NCBI RefSeq assembly: GCF_027922005.1
Contig: NZ_BSEV01000003.1
Coordinates: forward strand, 372,001 to 436,000
Direction: 5' to 3'
Source: Streptosporangium carneum
Lineage (GTDB): Bacteria; Actinomycetota; Actinomycetes; Streptosporangiales; Streptosporangiaceae
DNA: 64,000 bases
Numbering within the stretch: the stretch's first letter is position 1; every line of letters begins with the position of its first letter. Below, in pieces: positions 8,395-16,710 of this stretch. The notes under the pieces are model-generated. The model made no database searches, was not told the DNA's origin, and saw only the letters and a list, made by a program, of their open reading frames with translations. A program made the position numbers and the translations under genes.

Positions 8395-8441
8395 TTCAAA
8401 CTAGTTTGAACCGCAAACCTGTGGTTTGAACTGTAAACCAC
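8395..8441. promoter_or_regulatory. Operator array of CAAAC/GTTTG palindromes
   Basis: Three interlocking inverted repeats: TTCAAACTAGTTTGAA (8395-8410), CAAACC-TGT-GGTTTG (8414-8428) and GTGGTTT-N7-AAACCAC (8421-8441). An 18-bp block also repeats directly at 20-bp spacing (8403 and 8423). It begins 9 bp in front of the membrane-protein gene, so the winged-helix regulator of that operon is the likely ligand. Confidence 0.75.
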
Positions 8442-8559
8442 ATTGCACGGCAAACTCAACAGGACGATCTCCGAGCACGGCGACGGCCACCGCGCGTCTC
8501 CGGGAGGCCGTTCCTCCTGGGAGCGTCACGCGATGGCCGTCATGTGGGACAGGCGCCCC

Positions 8560-9834
8560 CTACCTCTGGGCGTGGAGCGCGGTGTCGAGGGGAATCGGAC
8601 GGAACATCTCCGGCTCCTCCTCGGAGGTCAGCGCCGTGGGGCCGTAGATCCAGTCGACGAACGAGTAGTCGTAGACGTCGCGGCCGCGCAGGAGGGCGTT
8701 GCGCTGCAGCCTCCGGAGTCCCTCGAGGTGCCACAGCTCGCCCCACGCCCGGGCGGTGGTGACGACCCGGCGACAGTGCTCAGGCCGTACCGCCTCGTAG
8801 GCGGCGAACGCCGCGTCCCAGTCGACGCCCGAACCGCCGCCGGTCCGCCGCGCGCGCTGGGCGGCGACGTGCTCTCCGAGCACCCAGCCGTCCTCGATCG
8901 CCATGACCGCGCCCTGCGCCATGTACTGCAGGGGCGGGTGCGCCGCGTCGCCGAGCAGCGCGATCCGACCGGCCACCCAGGTCATGATCGGGTCGCGGTC
9001 GTACATCCGCCACCACCGGTCGCGCCACATCAGCGGCAGCCCGTTGCGGACCTGGTCGCAGGTCCCCGCGAACGCCTCGTCCAGTTCGTCCGGCGTTCCC
9101 CAGTCGTCCTCGCCGGCCAGCGCCTTCGGCGACTCGAACACGGCGACCTGGTTGAACATCTCGCCGCCCCGCAGCGGGTACTGGACGAAGTGGCAGCGAG
9201 GGCCGACGTACACGACGACGTCCCTGTCGTGGATGCCGTTGCCGACGACCTTCTCGAACGGCACGGCGCCGCGGTACGCCACGTACGCCGAGCTCACCGG
9301 CTCGTCCCGGACCAGCAGCTCGCGGGCGACCGAGCGCAGTCCGTCCGCGGCGATCACCGCCTCCGCCTCGTCGACGCCGCCGTCGGCGAAGCGGACCCTG
9401 GCGCCGCCGTCGACGTTCTCGTACGACACGCAGCAGGCGTCGGTCAGCAGCTCGACGCCCGCCCGCTCACAGGCGCGGAGCAGGATCCGGTGCAGGTCGC
9501 TGCGGTGGATCACCAGGTAGGGGTAGCCGTAACGGCGCTCGAGGTCGCGGAGGTCGAGCCGGGTCAGGTCGCGGGCGTCCACGGCGTCCTTCATGACCAT
9601 GCCCTCGGGCAGCACGCCGAGGTCGGTCGCCTCCTCCAGCAGCCCGTAGCGGTCCAGGATCCGGGTGCAGTTCGGCGCGAGCTGGAGGCCCGCGCCGACC
9701 TCGCCGAACACGGACGCCTGCTCGTGCACCCTGACCCGCAGCCCCTGGCGGGTCAGCGCGAGCGCGGCGGACAGGCCGCCGATGCCGCCCCCGACGACGA
9801 TCACCTCGGCGCGGGTGGAGGGAGAGATGCCCAT
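8560..9834 (-). CDS. FAD-dependent aromatic monooxygenase, probable 3-hydroxybenzoate 6-hydroxylase
   Basis: 424 residues, class A flavoprotein hydroxylase. FAD-binding GGGIGG near residue 16, FGEVGAGLQLAPN near 45, DG-type motif AVIAADGLRS near 165, second FAD motif LLGDAAHPPLQYMAQGA near 290. The GEVGAGLQ segment and the gentisate genes upstream in the same operon point to para-hydroxylation of 3-hydroxybenzoate (or a related acid) to gentisate using NAD(P)H and O2. ATG 9834 has GAAGGA at 8-nt spacing. An alternative ATG at 9855 overlaps the upstream stop as ATGA. Salicylate 5-hydroxylation is a less likely alternative. Confidence 0.85.
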   Translation of the reverse strand: MGISPSTRAEVIVVGGGIGGLSAALALTRQGLRVRVHEQASVFGEVGAGLQLAPNCTRILDRYGLLEEATDLGVLPEGMVMKDAVDARDLTRLDLRDLERRYGYPYLVIHRSDLHRILLRACERAGVELLTDACCVSYENVDGGARVRFADGGVDEAEAVIAADGLRSVARELLVRDEPVSSAYVAYRGAVPFEKVVGNGIHDRDVVVYVGPRCHFVQYPLRGGEMFNQVAVFESPKALAGEDDWGTPDELDEAFAGTCDQVRNGLPLMWRDRWWRMYDRDPIMTWVAGRIALLGDAAHPPLQYMAQGAVMAIEDGWVLGEHVAAQRARRTGGGSGVDWDAAFAAYEAVRPEHCRRVVTTARAWGELWHLEGLRRLQRNALLRGRDVYDYSFVDWIYGPTALTSEEEPEMFRPIPLDTALHAQR

Positions 9835-9851
9835 GGGGTCGGTCCTTCTCG

Positions 9852-10499
9852 TCATAGCCACGGAGGCAGGGCCGGGGGGAGGCCGCCGCCGGCGGCGGTC
9901 ACTCCGGCCGCGGGGCGTCCGGCCAGGTAGGCGGTCACGTCGGCCGGGGTTCCCTCGACGTCGGGCACCGCGTCACGACCCCGCCTGGCGCGGATGTCCT
10001 CCTGCAGCGCCCGCAGGAAACCGTCGGGGAGGTCGGCGAAGGTGAGGCCGGTGGCGAGGTCCACGGCGTGCACCATCACCTCCCGGCTGCGCATCCACGG
10101 GATCTCGCTCGCCGGCACGGTGCGGCCCTGCGCGGTCACCACCTCGGCCCGCCACGCCTCGTCGGGAAGCTCCGCCATCGCGGCGGCCAGTGTCGCGGCC
10201 GACTCGGTGAACCACCGTGCCAGCTCGTCCGCGCCCAGCCGGGAGCCCCGCTCGATCCCCGCGGCGCGCTCCCGCGGGGAGGCGTACATCGGGGTCTCCT
10301 CGCCGGTGCGCGCCCAACGGACCAGGTTGCCGACCGCGTCGGCGTTCGCCGCCAGGTGCGCCACGACGTGCTTGCGCGTCCAGCCCGGCAGGGCCGACGC
10401 GGCGCCGTACTCGTTCTCGGAGAGGCCGGCGATCGCCGACGCGCACAGCCGGGTCCCCGTTTCGGCCCACGCGAGCGTGGTGGCGAGGTCGCGTGCCAT
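9852..10499 (-). CDS. Maleylpyruvate isomerase, mycothiol-dependent (DinB-like)
   Basis: 215 residues. N-terminal DinB-like MDMPI domain with LPGWTRKHVVAHLAANADAV (about 39-58), whose His belong to the metal site of the family, and a C-terminal domain with WMRSREVMVHAVDLATGL. It isomerises maleylpyruvate to fumarylpyruvate with mycothiol as cofactor (known for actinobacterial homologues). The ATG overlaps the stop of the upstream hydrolase gene by one base (TGATG), placing it firmly in the gentisate operon. Confidence 0.88.
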   Translation of the reverse strand: MARDLATTLAWAETGTRLCASAIAGLSENEYGAASALPGWTRKHVVAHLAANADAVGNLVRWARTGEETPMYASPRERAAGIERGSRLGADELARWFTESAATLAAAMAELPDEAWRAEVVTAQGRTVPASEIPWMRSREVMVHAVDLATGLTFADLPDGFLRALQEDIRARRGRDAVPDVEGTPADVTAYLAGRPAAGVTAAGGGLPPALPPWL

Positions 10500-11332
10500 C
10501 ACGCGCCTTCGGGGACGACGCGGTTCTCGAGCCTGCCGAGCCCCTCGATCTCGGTCACGACCAGTTCGCCGCCCTTCAGGAATACCTGCGGTTCGCGGGC
10601 GTGGCCGACGCCGCCGGGGGTGCCGGTCGCGATCACGTCGCCCGGGTTGAGCCGCACCATCGTCGAGACGTAGCGGACCAGGTGGACCGGGTCGAAGAGC
10701 AGGTCGCCGGTGTTGTCGGCCTGCATCACCCGGCCGTCGACCTCGCAGCGGATGTCGAGCGCGGGCCGCGGGCCGGTCTCGTCCGCGGTGACGAGGAACG
10801 GGCCGATCGGGGTGGTCGAGTCCCAGTTCTTGCCCTGCAGCCACTCCCTGGTCCGGAACTGCCAGTCACGGCAGGTGATGTCGTTGAGCACGGTGAACCC
10901 CGCGATCGCGGCCACCGCCTGTTCCTCGTCCGCCCGGCGCACCCGCCGGCCGACGACGACGGCGAGTTCGGCCTCCCAGTCGAACTGCGCGGTCTCCGCC
11001 GGGCGGAGGATGTCGTCGGCGGCGCCGATGAGGGTGTCGGTGAACTTGGAGAAGAGGGTCGGGTGCTCCGGGAGGTCGCGGCCCATCTCCTTGATGTGGT
11101 TCTGGTAGTTCAGCCCGACGCAGACGACCTTGCTCGGCCGCGGCACGACCGGGGCGAGGTCGGCTCCGGCGAGCGCGTGCCGCGGGCCGTCGGCCGCCGC
11201 GGCGGCCGCGAGGCCGTCGGGCGCGGCCAGCACCGCGCCGACGTCGGGCAGGCCCACCTCGACGAGGTGGTCGCCGTCGACGCGGACGGCGGCGGTGCGG
11301 TGGTCGCCCAGGCGGATGGTGGCGAGCTTCAT
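10499..11332 (-). CDS. Fumarylpyruvate hydrolase (fumarylacetoacetase family)
   Basis: 277 residues. FAH fold with VGLNYQNHIKEMGR (about 72-85), metal-binding acidic residues in FDWEAELAVVVGRR (about 113-126) and NDITCRDWQ, the substrate loop KNWDSTTPIGPF, and the terminal GDVIATGTPGGVGHAR. In the gentisate pathway it cleaves fumarylpyruvate to fumarate and pyruvate. It lies between the gentisate dioxygenase gene (ATGA overlap) and the isomerase gene (TGATG overlap). Confidence 0.9.
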   Translation of the reverse strand: MKLATIRLGDHRTAAVRVDGDHLVEVGLPDVGAVLAAPDGLAAAAAADGPRHALAGADLAPVVPRPSKVVCVGLNYQNHIKEMGRDLPEHPTLFSKFTDTLIGAADDILRPAETAQFDWEAELAVVVGRRVRRADEEQAVAAIAGFTVLNDITCRDWQFRTREWLQGKNWDSTTPIGPFLVTADETGPRPALDIRCEVDGRVMQADNTGDLLFDPVHLVRYVSTMVRLNPGDVIATGTPGGVGHAREPQVFLKGGELVVTEIEGLGRLENRVVPEGA

Positions 11333-12483
11333 CGGCTGCCCTTCTCGGTGTGACTGCGGAACAGGTTGAGCTTGGTGAGGATCGGGGCGTCGCCGAACTG
11401 GAACAGGTCGAGCGCCCCCGAGTCGGAGTCGGACGCCGACGCCTCCGAGCGGATCGACAGCGGCTGCCAGGAGGGGACGACGAAGAGGTCGCCGCGGGTC
11501 ACCGTCCAGGAGCGGTCGCCGACGGTGACCCGCCCCGACCCGTCGAAGACCTGGTAGACCGACGAGCCGGTCTCCCGGTACGGCGCGGTCTCCGTGCCCG
11601 CCGTGATCCGGTGGAACTGCGCCCGGATCGTCGGGAGCACGTCGTCCGCGGTGGTCGGGTTGGTGTAGCGGACCAGGGCGTGACCCGGTTCGACCGTGCC
11701 CGCGTGGCCCTCCCGTTCCAGCGCGAGCTGGCCGGTCAGCGCGGCGTCGGTGTCGGCCCAGCGGTAGCGCAGCAGGGGGGTGCCCTCGCGACGGCCGAGC
11801 TGTGAGACCGGCGCCAGGCCGGGGTGTCCCCAGAGCCGCTCCGAGCGGGAGCGGTCGGGGGCGGCGTGCTCCCCCTCGCTGAGGGTGTCCCTGCCGAAGT
11901 CGAAGAACTGCCCCTCGACGCCGTACTGGAACGGGATGTCGAGCCCGTCGATCCAGGCCATCGGCGTGCTCGCCGAGTTGTGGTGGGCGTGCCAGTGCAT
12001 GCCGGGCTGAGGGAGGAAGTCGCCCCTGCGCATCGGCACCGGGTCGCCCTCGACCACGGTCCACACGCCCTCACCCTCGACGACGAAGCGGAACGCGTTC
12101 TGGGTGTGCCGGTGCTCGGGCGCGTCCTCGCCCGGCATCAGGTACTGGATCGCGGCCCACAGGGTCGGGGTCGCGTAGGGCCTGCCGCCCAGGCTCGGGT
12201 TGGCCAGCGCGATCGCGCGGCGCTCGCCGCCGCGGCCGACCGGGACCAGGTCACCGGCACGGCCTGCGAGTTCGAGCAGCCCGCTCCACTCCCAGCGGTG
12301 CGGCTGCGCGTTGGAGCGCGGGTGCTGCGGCATCAGGTCGCCGATCTCGGTCCACAGCGGGACGAGCAGCGCCTTCTCGAAGCCGCGGTAGAGATCCTCG
12401 AGTTCGGGGCTGACGGGAGGCTGGCCGGGCCGGTCCTCAGCGGTGAGGCTGACCGGCGACGTGATGGCGTTCGCGTCGGACAT
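11329..12483 (-). CDS. Gentisate 1,2-dioxygenase (bicupin)
   Basis: 384 residues, two cupin domains. The first carries the Fe(II) ligands in PEHRHTQNAFRFVVEG (about 121-136) and GMHWHAHHN (about 161-169). The second is around VYQVFDGSGRVTVGD (about 308-322) and lacks an obvious full ligand set, as usual in this family. It opens the gentisate ring between C1 and C2 to maleylpyruvate using O2. It is the first gene of the four-gene gentisate operon, divergent from an IclR regulator 71 bp away. Confidence 0.93.
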   Translation of the reverse strand: MSDANAITSPVSLTAEDRPGQPPVSPELEDLYRGFEKALLVPLWTEIGDLMPQHPRSNAQPHRWEWSGLLELAGRAGDLVPVGRGGERRAIALANPSLGGRPYATPTLWAAIQYLMPGEDAPEHRHTQNAFRFVVEGEGVWTVVEGDPVPMRRGDFLPQPGMHWHAHHNSASTPMAWIDGLDIPFQYGVEGQFFDFGRDTLSEGEHAAPDRSRSERLWGHPGLAPVSQLGRREGTPLLRYRWADTDAALTGQLALEREGHAGTVEPGHALVRYTNPTTADDVLPTIRAQFHRITAGTETAPYRETGSSVYQVFDGSGRVTVGDRSWTVTRGDLFVVPSWQPLSIRSEASASDSDSGALDLFQFGDAPILTKLNLFRSHTEKGSR

Positions 12484-12493
12484 GGTCCCGACT

Positions 12494-12540
12494 ATCCGCC
12501 GACCCGGCGGATCGGGAACAGAGGATTCTGCACAGCGGAA
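12494..12540. promoter_or_regulatory. Two inverted repeats in the gentisate-IclR divergent promoter
   Basis: ATCCGCC-N5-GGCGGAT (12494-12512) and the imperfect palindrome TTCTGCACAGCGGAA (12526-12540). The region is only 71 bp long and lies between the dioxygenase and IclR starts, so one or both are probably IclR operators. Confidence 0.55.
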
Positions 12541-12554
12541 CAGGCTGTGTCAGC

Positions 12555-13328
12555 ATGGAACTCATGGCGAAGCCGATGAAGATCCCGCCCGCCTACGCGT
12601 CGAACAGCGTCGACCACGCCCTCAGGCTCGCGCAGATCCTCCAGATCGACGGGGCGATCACGGTCTCGGCGGCGGCCGAGCGGCTGGGTGTCGCCCGATC
12701 CACGGCCCACCGGCTGCTGACCGCGCTGGTCTACCGCGACTTCGCGGTGCAGGACGAGGACCGGACCTACCGGGTGGGCCCCATCCTCGCCCTCGCGGAG
12801 CGTGCCCAGTCCGACGTCGGCGCACTCCGCGCGGCGGCCCTCGGGCCGATGCGGGCCCTGGTCGACCGGATCGGCGAGACCGTGAACCTCAGCATCCGCA
12901 CCGGCAGGAACGTCCGGTTCATCGCCTCGGTCGAGTGCGCGCAGGCCCTGCGGGTGGGCAGCCGCGAGGGCATGGTCTTCCCCGCCCACCAGGCCACCGG
13001 CGGCCTGATCGCACTGGCGGCGCTCTCGGACGAGGAGCTCGCGACCCTGTACGCCGCCGACGACCGGCGCGATCCCGGCGAGGAGCCGCCGGACCTGGCG
13101 AAGCTCCGCCGCGAGCTCCGGTCGGTACGGCTCAGCGGCGTCGTGCTCAACCTCGAGCGCACCGAGCGGGGCGTGACCGCGATGGGGTGCGCGGTGAAGG
13201 ACCGCGCCGGCGCGACCGTCGCGGCGCTGTCGGTCTCGATGCCCAGCGTCCGCTACTCGCCGAAGCAGCTCACACCGCTCATCGCCGAGGTCACGGCCGC
13301 GGCCGACGCGATCACGCGCGCCCTCTGA
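12555..13328 (+). CDS. IclR-family transcriptional regulator
   Basis: 257 residues. N-terminal winged helix with TVSAAAERLGVARSTAHRLL (about 36-55) and the C-terminal IclR effector domain with SREGMVFPAHQATGGLIALA and FAD/AMGCAVKDRAGATVAALSVS. IclR proteins often sense the aromatic substrate or an intermediate and switch catabolic operons; the divergent gentisate operon is the obvious target. Three in-frame ATGs (12555, 12564, 12576) are possible and none has a clear ribosome binding site. I keep the first. Confidence 0.9.
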   Translation: MELMAKPMKIPPAYASNSVDHALRLAQILQIDGAITVSAAAERLGVARSTAHRLLTALVYRDFAVQDEDRTYRVGPILALAERAQSDVGALRAAALGPMRALVDRIGETVNLSIRTGRNVRFIASVECAQALRVGSREGMVFPAHQATGGLIALAALSDEELATLYAADDRRDPGEEPPDLAKLRRELRSVRLSGVVLNLERTERGVTAMGCAVKDRAGATVAALSVSMPSVRYSPKQLTPLIAEVTAAADAITRAL

Positions 13329-13352
13329 GGCGGCGGCTCAGCGGGCGGCGGC

Positions 13353-14003
13353 TCAGCGGGCGGCGACCAGCGCCTCGCCGATCGCCGCCATGGCGTCGGC
13401 GAGCCGCTCCATGAACTCCGAGATCGGCTTGCCGTCCCTCGACTGGAGCGAGACGAACGCGCCGTCGAACCCGGCCATGCCGAAGTGCGCGAGGGCGTCC
13501 GCGACCGTGTTCGCGACGTCCTCGCCCTCGCTCGCGAACGACGAGCGGATCATGTGCCGCATGTAGTCGCGGCCCTCGTCCCGGACCTCGATCACGGTCC
13601 GCAGCGCCTCGGGCGCCTCGGCCGCCTCGCGGCTCATGACCAGCACCAGCAGCAGGCGCAGGAACTCCTCCCGGTTCTCCAGGACGTCGCCTGTCCTGTG
13701 CAGGTACCACCCGAGACGCTCGCGCGGGGTGCCGCCCTCCGGCGGGTTCCGGTGAGCCTCGCGCATGGCGTCGAAGAAGCCGTGCGCCCCCTTGGCCATG
13801 ACGGCCGAGAGCAGCCCCGCCTTGGACTCGAAGTGGTGGTAGAAGGCGCTCTTCGGCAGGCCCGTCTCCCTGACGAGCGTCGACATCGACGTGCCGGCGT
13901 AGCCGCGCACGGACATCACCCGGGCGGTCGCGTCGAGGATCTCCTGCCGTGACCTGCGGCCGCGGCGGTTCCCGGTGCGCGCCTCGGGCGCGAGCTTCTC
14001 CAC
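13353..14003 (-). CDS. TetR-family repressor of the meta-cleavage operon
   Basis: 216 residues. TetR_N domain with SMSTLVRETGLPKSAFYHHF (about 45-64) and an all-helical ligand domain. GTG 14003 lies 7 nt behind TAGACT (14016-14011) with no ribosome binding site, so the transcript is probably leaderless. The very long open frame continuing upstream is an antisense shadow of the monooxygenase gene. It is divergent from that gene and likely binds the palindrome at 14121-14140. A 16-bp unit is duplicated at its stop codon (13330-13365). Confidence 0.88.
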   Translation of the reverse strand: MEKLAPEARTGNRRGRRSRQEILDATARVMSVRGYAGTSMSTLVRETGLPKSAFYHHFESKAGLLSAVMAKGAHGFFDAMREAHRNPPEGGTPRERLGWYLHRTGDVLENREEFLRLLLVLVMSREAAEAPEALRTVIEVRDEGRDYMRHMIRSSFASEGEDVANTVADALAHFGMAGFDGAFVSLQSRDGKPISEFMERLADAMAAIGEALVAAR

Positions 14004-14080
14004 CCGCTGAAGTCTAGGGAACCGGCGGTGACGGCTCGTCTCCGCGGCTGGAAACCGCGTCCACGGACCGCGACGGACCC

Positions 14081-14140
14081 TTGACACACCGCGGTGGCTC
14101 GTTGTTACCCTCCACACGTTTGAACCGAACGTTCGGTCCA
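14081..14140 (+). promoter_or_regulatory. Promoter and TetR operator of the meta-cleavage operon
   Basis: A -35 box TTGACA (14081-14086) is followed by a TACCCT/GTTACC -10 candidate near 14104-14111. A 14-bp perfect palindrome ACCGAACGTTCGGT (14124-14137), extendable to 20 bp with one mismatched pair, lies at the expected transcription start. That position suits repression by the divergent TetR protein. Confidence 0.7.
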
Positions 14141-14186
14141 AAACTGCCGCACCGAGCACGTGCGGCCGGGACAACGGAGTCAGCGC

Positions 14187-15731
14187 ATGACCGAGAGCTA
14201 CGACGCGGACGTCGCGATCGTCGGGTACGGCCCAACCGGTGTGATCGCCGCGCTCACCCTCGCCAGGTACGGCGTCTCCGCCGTCGCCCTCGAACGGGAC
14301 AGGGACATCTATCCCCGGGCCCGGGCCGTGACCGTCAACGACTGGACGATGCGGATCTTCCAGGACCTTGGCGTCGACGAGCGGATCGAGAAGAGGATCG
14401 ACCCTCAGCGAGCCCTGCGCTGGGTGACCTACGACGGCACGGAGATCATGCGGGTCGAGCACCCGCCCTCGACACTGGGCCGCAAACCGCGCTTCTACAA
14501 CATCTACCAGCCGACGATGGAGACCGAGCTGCGCGCGGCCGCGCAGGAGTACGGCGACCGCGTCACCGTCCACTACGGTGCCGAGGTCACCGGGATCGAC
14601 CAGCACGCCGACGGCGTCACCGTCACCTCGACGGACACCGCGACCGGCGAGACCCGCGTCACCCGCGCCCGGTACGCGATCGGCGCCGACGGCGGCAGCA
14701 GCGCGACCCGGGGCGAGGTGGGCTGCCGGCTGCTGGGCGACACCAACGACGTCACGTGGGTGGTCATCGACTGCCGCGTCAAGCGCTGGTGGCCCGACCG
14801 CGACTTCCTGACCTTCTGGTCCGACAGGGAGCGCCCGGTCGTCGACATCGCGCTCTCCGCGGGCAACCACCGGTGGGAGATCCCGCTCAAGCCCGACGAG
14901 TCCCCGGAGGACTACCCGACCAGCGCCGAGGTGTGGCCGCTGCTCAGGGCGCTCGGCGTCACCGAGGAGGACGTCGAGATCCACCAGCACGCCTTCTACA
15001 GACACCACACCCGGATGGCCGACACCTGGCGTCGGGGCCGGGTGTTCCTGGCCGGCGACGCGGCCCACCTGATGCCGCCGTGGGCGGGCGCCGGAATGCA
15101 GACCGGGATGCGCGACGCCCACAACCTGGGCTGGAAACTCGCCCGCGTGATCAAGGGCGAGCTGCCCGAGAGCTGGCTGGAGACCTACGAGGCGGAGCGG
15201 CGCCCGAACGCCGCCTTCTACACCGGCCTCGCGGTCGAGCTCGGGCGGGTCATCAAGCAGGAGCTGTCCGAGGAGGAGCAGGCCACGATGAACGCGGCGC
15301 CCCCGAGCACGGTCACCCCGTTCGAGCCGCCGCTCATCGCCCCGCCGGTGCTGGAGGGCGGATGGATCAGGGGTCCGCTGGGCGACGCCAGCATCGTCGG
15401 CCGGATGGTCCCGCAACCGATCACCGGCGACGCCGTCGGCCGGATGGCGCGCCTGGACGACCTCCTCGGCGACGGCTTCGTGCTGCTCGGCGACGACGTC
15501 GACCCGGCGACCCTGCTGACGGCGGAGGAGAAGGCGGGCTGGGACGCGCTCGGCGCACGCTACGTCGCGGTGCGGCCGAAGACGGCGTACACGCAGGGCC
15601 CGGACGAACTGGTCGACCTCGACGAGGTCCTCCTGCCGTGGCTGCGCAGGTACGGCGTCCGCGCCGTGGCGCTGCGCCCCGACAGGTTCGTCGCCGCGGC
15701 CGACGTCAGCGGCCTCGCCGTACCCGCCTGA
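14187..15731 (+). CDS. FAD-dependent phenolic hydroxylase, MhpA-like
   Basis: 514 residues, class A flavin hydroxylase. GYGPTGVIAALTLARYG (about 13-29) binds FAD, IGADGGSS (about 168) is the DG motif, and GRVFLAGDAAHLMPPWAGAG (about 283-302) the GD motif. It resembles 3-(3-hydroxyphenyl)propionate hydroxylases, which make a catechol for meta-cleavage. The next two genes encode exactly the following steps. ATG 14187 has GGAG nine bases upstream. The true substrate (phenylpropionate, a phenol or a larger ring) cannot be decided; the length is a little below the E. coli MhpA type. Confidence 0.87.
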   Translation: MTESYDADVAIVGYGPTGVIAALTLARYGVSAVALERDRDIYPRARAVTVNDWTMRIFQDLGVDERIEKRIDPQRALRWVTYDGTEIMRVEHPPSTLGRKPRFYNIYQPTMETELRAAAQEYGDRVTVHYGAEVTGIDQHADGVTVTSTDTATGETRVTRARYAIGADGGSSATRGEVGCRLLGDTNDVTWVVIDCRVKRWWPDRDFLTFWSDRERPVVDIALSAGNHRWEIPLKPDESPEDYPTSAEVWPLLRALGVTEEDVEIHQHAFYRHHTRMADTWRRGRVFLAGDAAHLMPPWAGAGMQTGMRDAHNLGWKLARVIKGELPESWLETYEAERRPNAAFYTGLAVELGRVIKQELSEEEQATMNAAPPSTVTPFEPPLIAPPVLEGGWIRGPLGDASIVGRMVPQPITGDAVGRMARLDDLLGDGFVLLGDDVDPATLLTAEEKAGWDALGARYVAVRPKTAYTQGPDELVDLDEVLLPWLRRYGVRAVALRPDRFVAAADVSGLAVPA

Positions 15732-15777
15732 GACCGGTCCGGCCGGACCCACCCATCTGAGAAGGAGAAGGAGAGAG

Positions 15778-16710
15778 ATGCCTCAAGTCAAGGAGCTCGG
15801 TTACGTCGTCTACGAGGTCAGCGGCCTCGCCGACTGGGAGCACTTCGGTGTCGAACTGCTGGGCATGCAGCTCGGAGACAAGACCGAGGACGGGTTCACG
15901 CTGCGCACCGACGAGAAGGCCCACCGCTGGATCGTCACCGGGGGCCCCGCCGACGACCTGGTGGCCACGGGCTACGAGGTCTCCGACGCGGCCGAGCTCG
16001 ACGCGCTGGTCGAGAAGGTGCGCGCGGCCGGGGTCGAGGTGACCGAGGGCGACGGCGCTCTCGCCGCCGCCCGCAAGGTGGAGCGGATCTTCGTCACCGC
16101 GGACCCGATGGGCAACCGGATCGAGCTGGTCACCGGCCTGGCCGACGCCGACACGCCGTTCGAGTCCGCGAAACTGCTCGGCGGGTTCGTGACCGGCGCA
16201 GGCGGCGCGGGCCACCAGGTCCTCCTGGCGCACGGCGTCTCACGGGAGACCTACCTGGGCTTCTACATCGACCTGCTCGGCTTCAAGGTCAGCGACACCA
16301 TCGTCGAGGAGGTGTCCCCGGGCGTGGTCGCCGACCTGATCTTCCTGCACTGCAACGGCCGCCACCACACCGTGGCCTTCGGCGACCTGCCTCCGCAGAA
16401 GAGGGTCCATCACTTCATGGTCGAGGTGACCGACATCCGCGACGTCGGCACGGCCTACGACCGCTGCATGGACGCCAAGCAGCCGTTCGAGATGACGCTC
16501 GGCATGCACCCGAACGACCACATGTTCAGCTTCTACGTCTTCACGCCCTCGGGTTTCAGCGTCGAGTACGGCTGGGGCGGACTGATCATCGATGACGAGA
16601 CGTGGGAGGTGAGGACGCTCGACAAGCTGCACAGCTGGGGCCACCGCCCCTCGGAGGTCGTCGCCGAGCTGCTCGCCGCCGCGCCCGCGCCGAACAAGGA
16701 GACCCACTGA
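15778..16710 (+). CDS. Extradiol ring-cleavage dioxygenase (vicinal oxygen chelate, two-domain)
   Basis: 310 residues, type I extradiol dioxygenase fold with two beta-alpha-beta-beta-beta repeats. The C-terminal half carries the ligand pattern of catechol 2,3-dioxygenase/BphC: His in AGGAGHQVLL (about 145), His in VHHFMVEV (about 211) and Glu in SVEYGWGG (about 262). It opens the catechol made by the preceding hydroxylase. AAGGAGAAGGAG lies just before ATG 15778, and its stop overlaps the next start by one base. Confidence 0.9.
   Translation: MPQVKELGYVVYEVSGLADWEHFGVELLGMQLGDKTEDGFTLRTDEKAHRWIVTGGPADDLVATGYEVSDAAELDALVEKVRAAGVEVTEGDGALAAARKVERIFVTADPMGNRIELVTGLADADTPFESAKLLGGFVTGAGGAGHQVLLAHGVSRETYLGFYIDLLGFKVSDTIVEEVSPGVVADLIFLHCNGRHHTVAFGDLPPQKRVHHFMVEVTDIRDVGTAYDRCMDAKQPFEMTLGMHPNDHMFSFYVFTPSGFSVEYGWGGLIIDDETWEVRTLDKLHSWGHRPSEVVAELLAAAPAPNKETH

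Noticed and set aside
13353..15752. 799-residue minus-strand ORF covering the TetR gene and the flavin hydroxylase gene
   Set aside because: Only the last 216 codons are TetR. The rest is antisense to the hydroxylase and shows the low-complexity composition typical of shadow frames in high-GC DNA.
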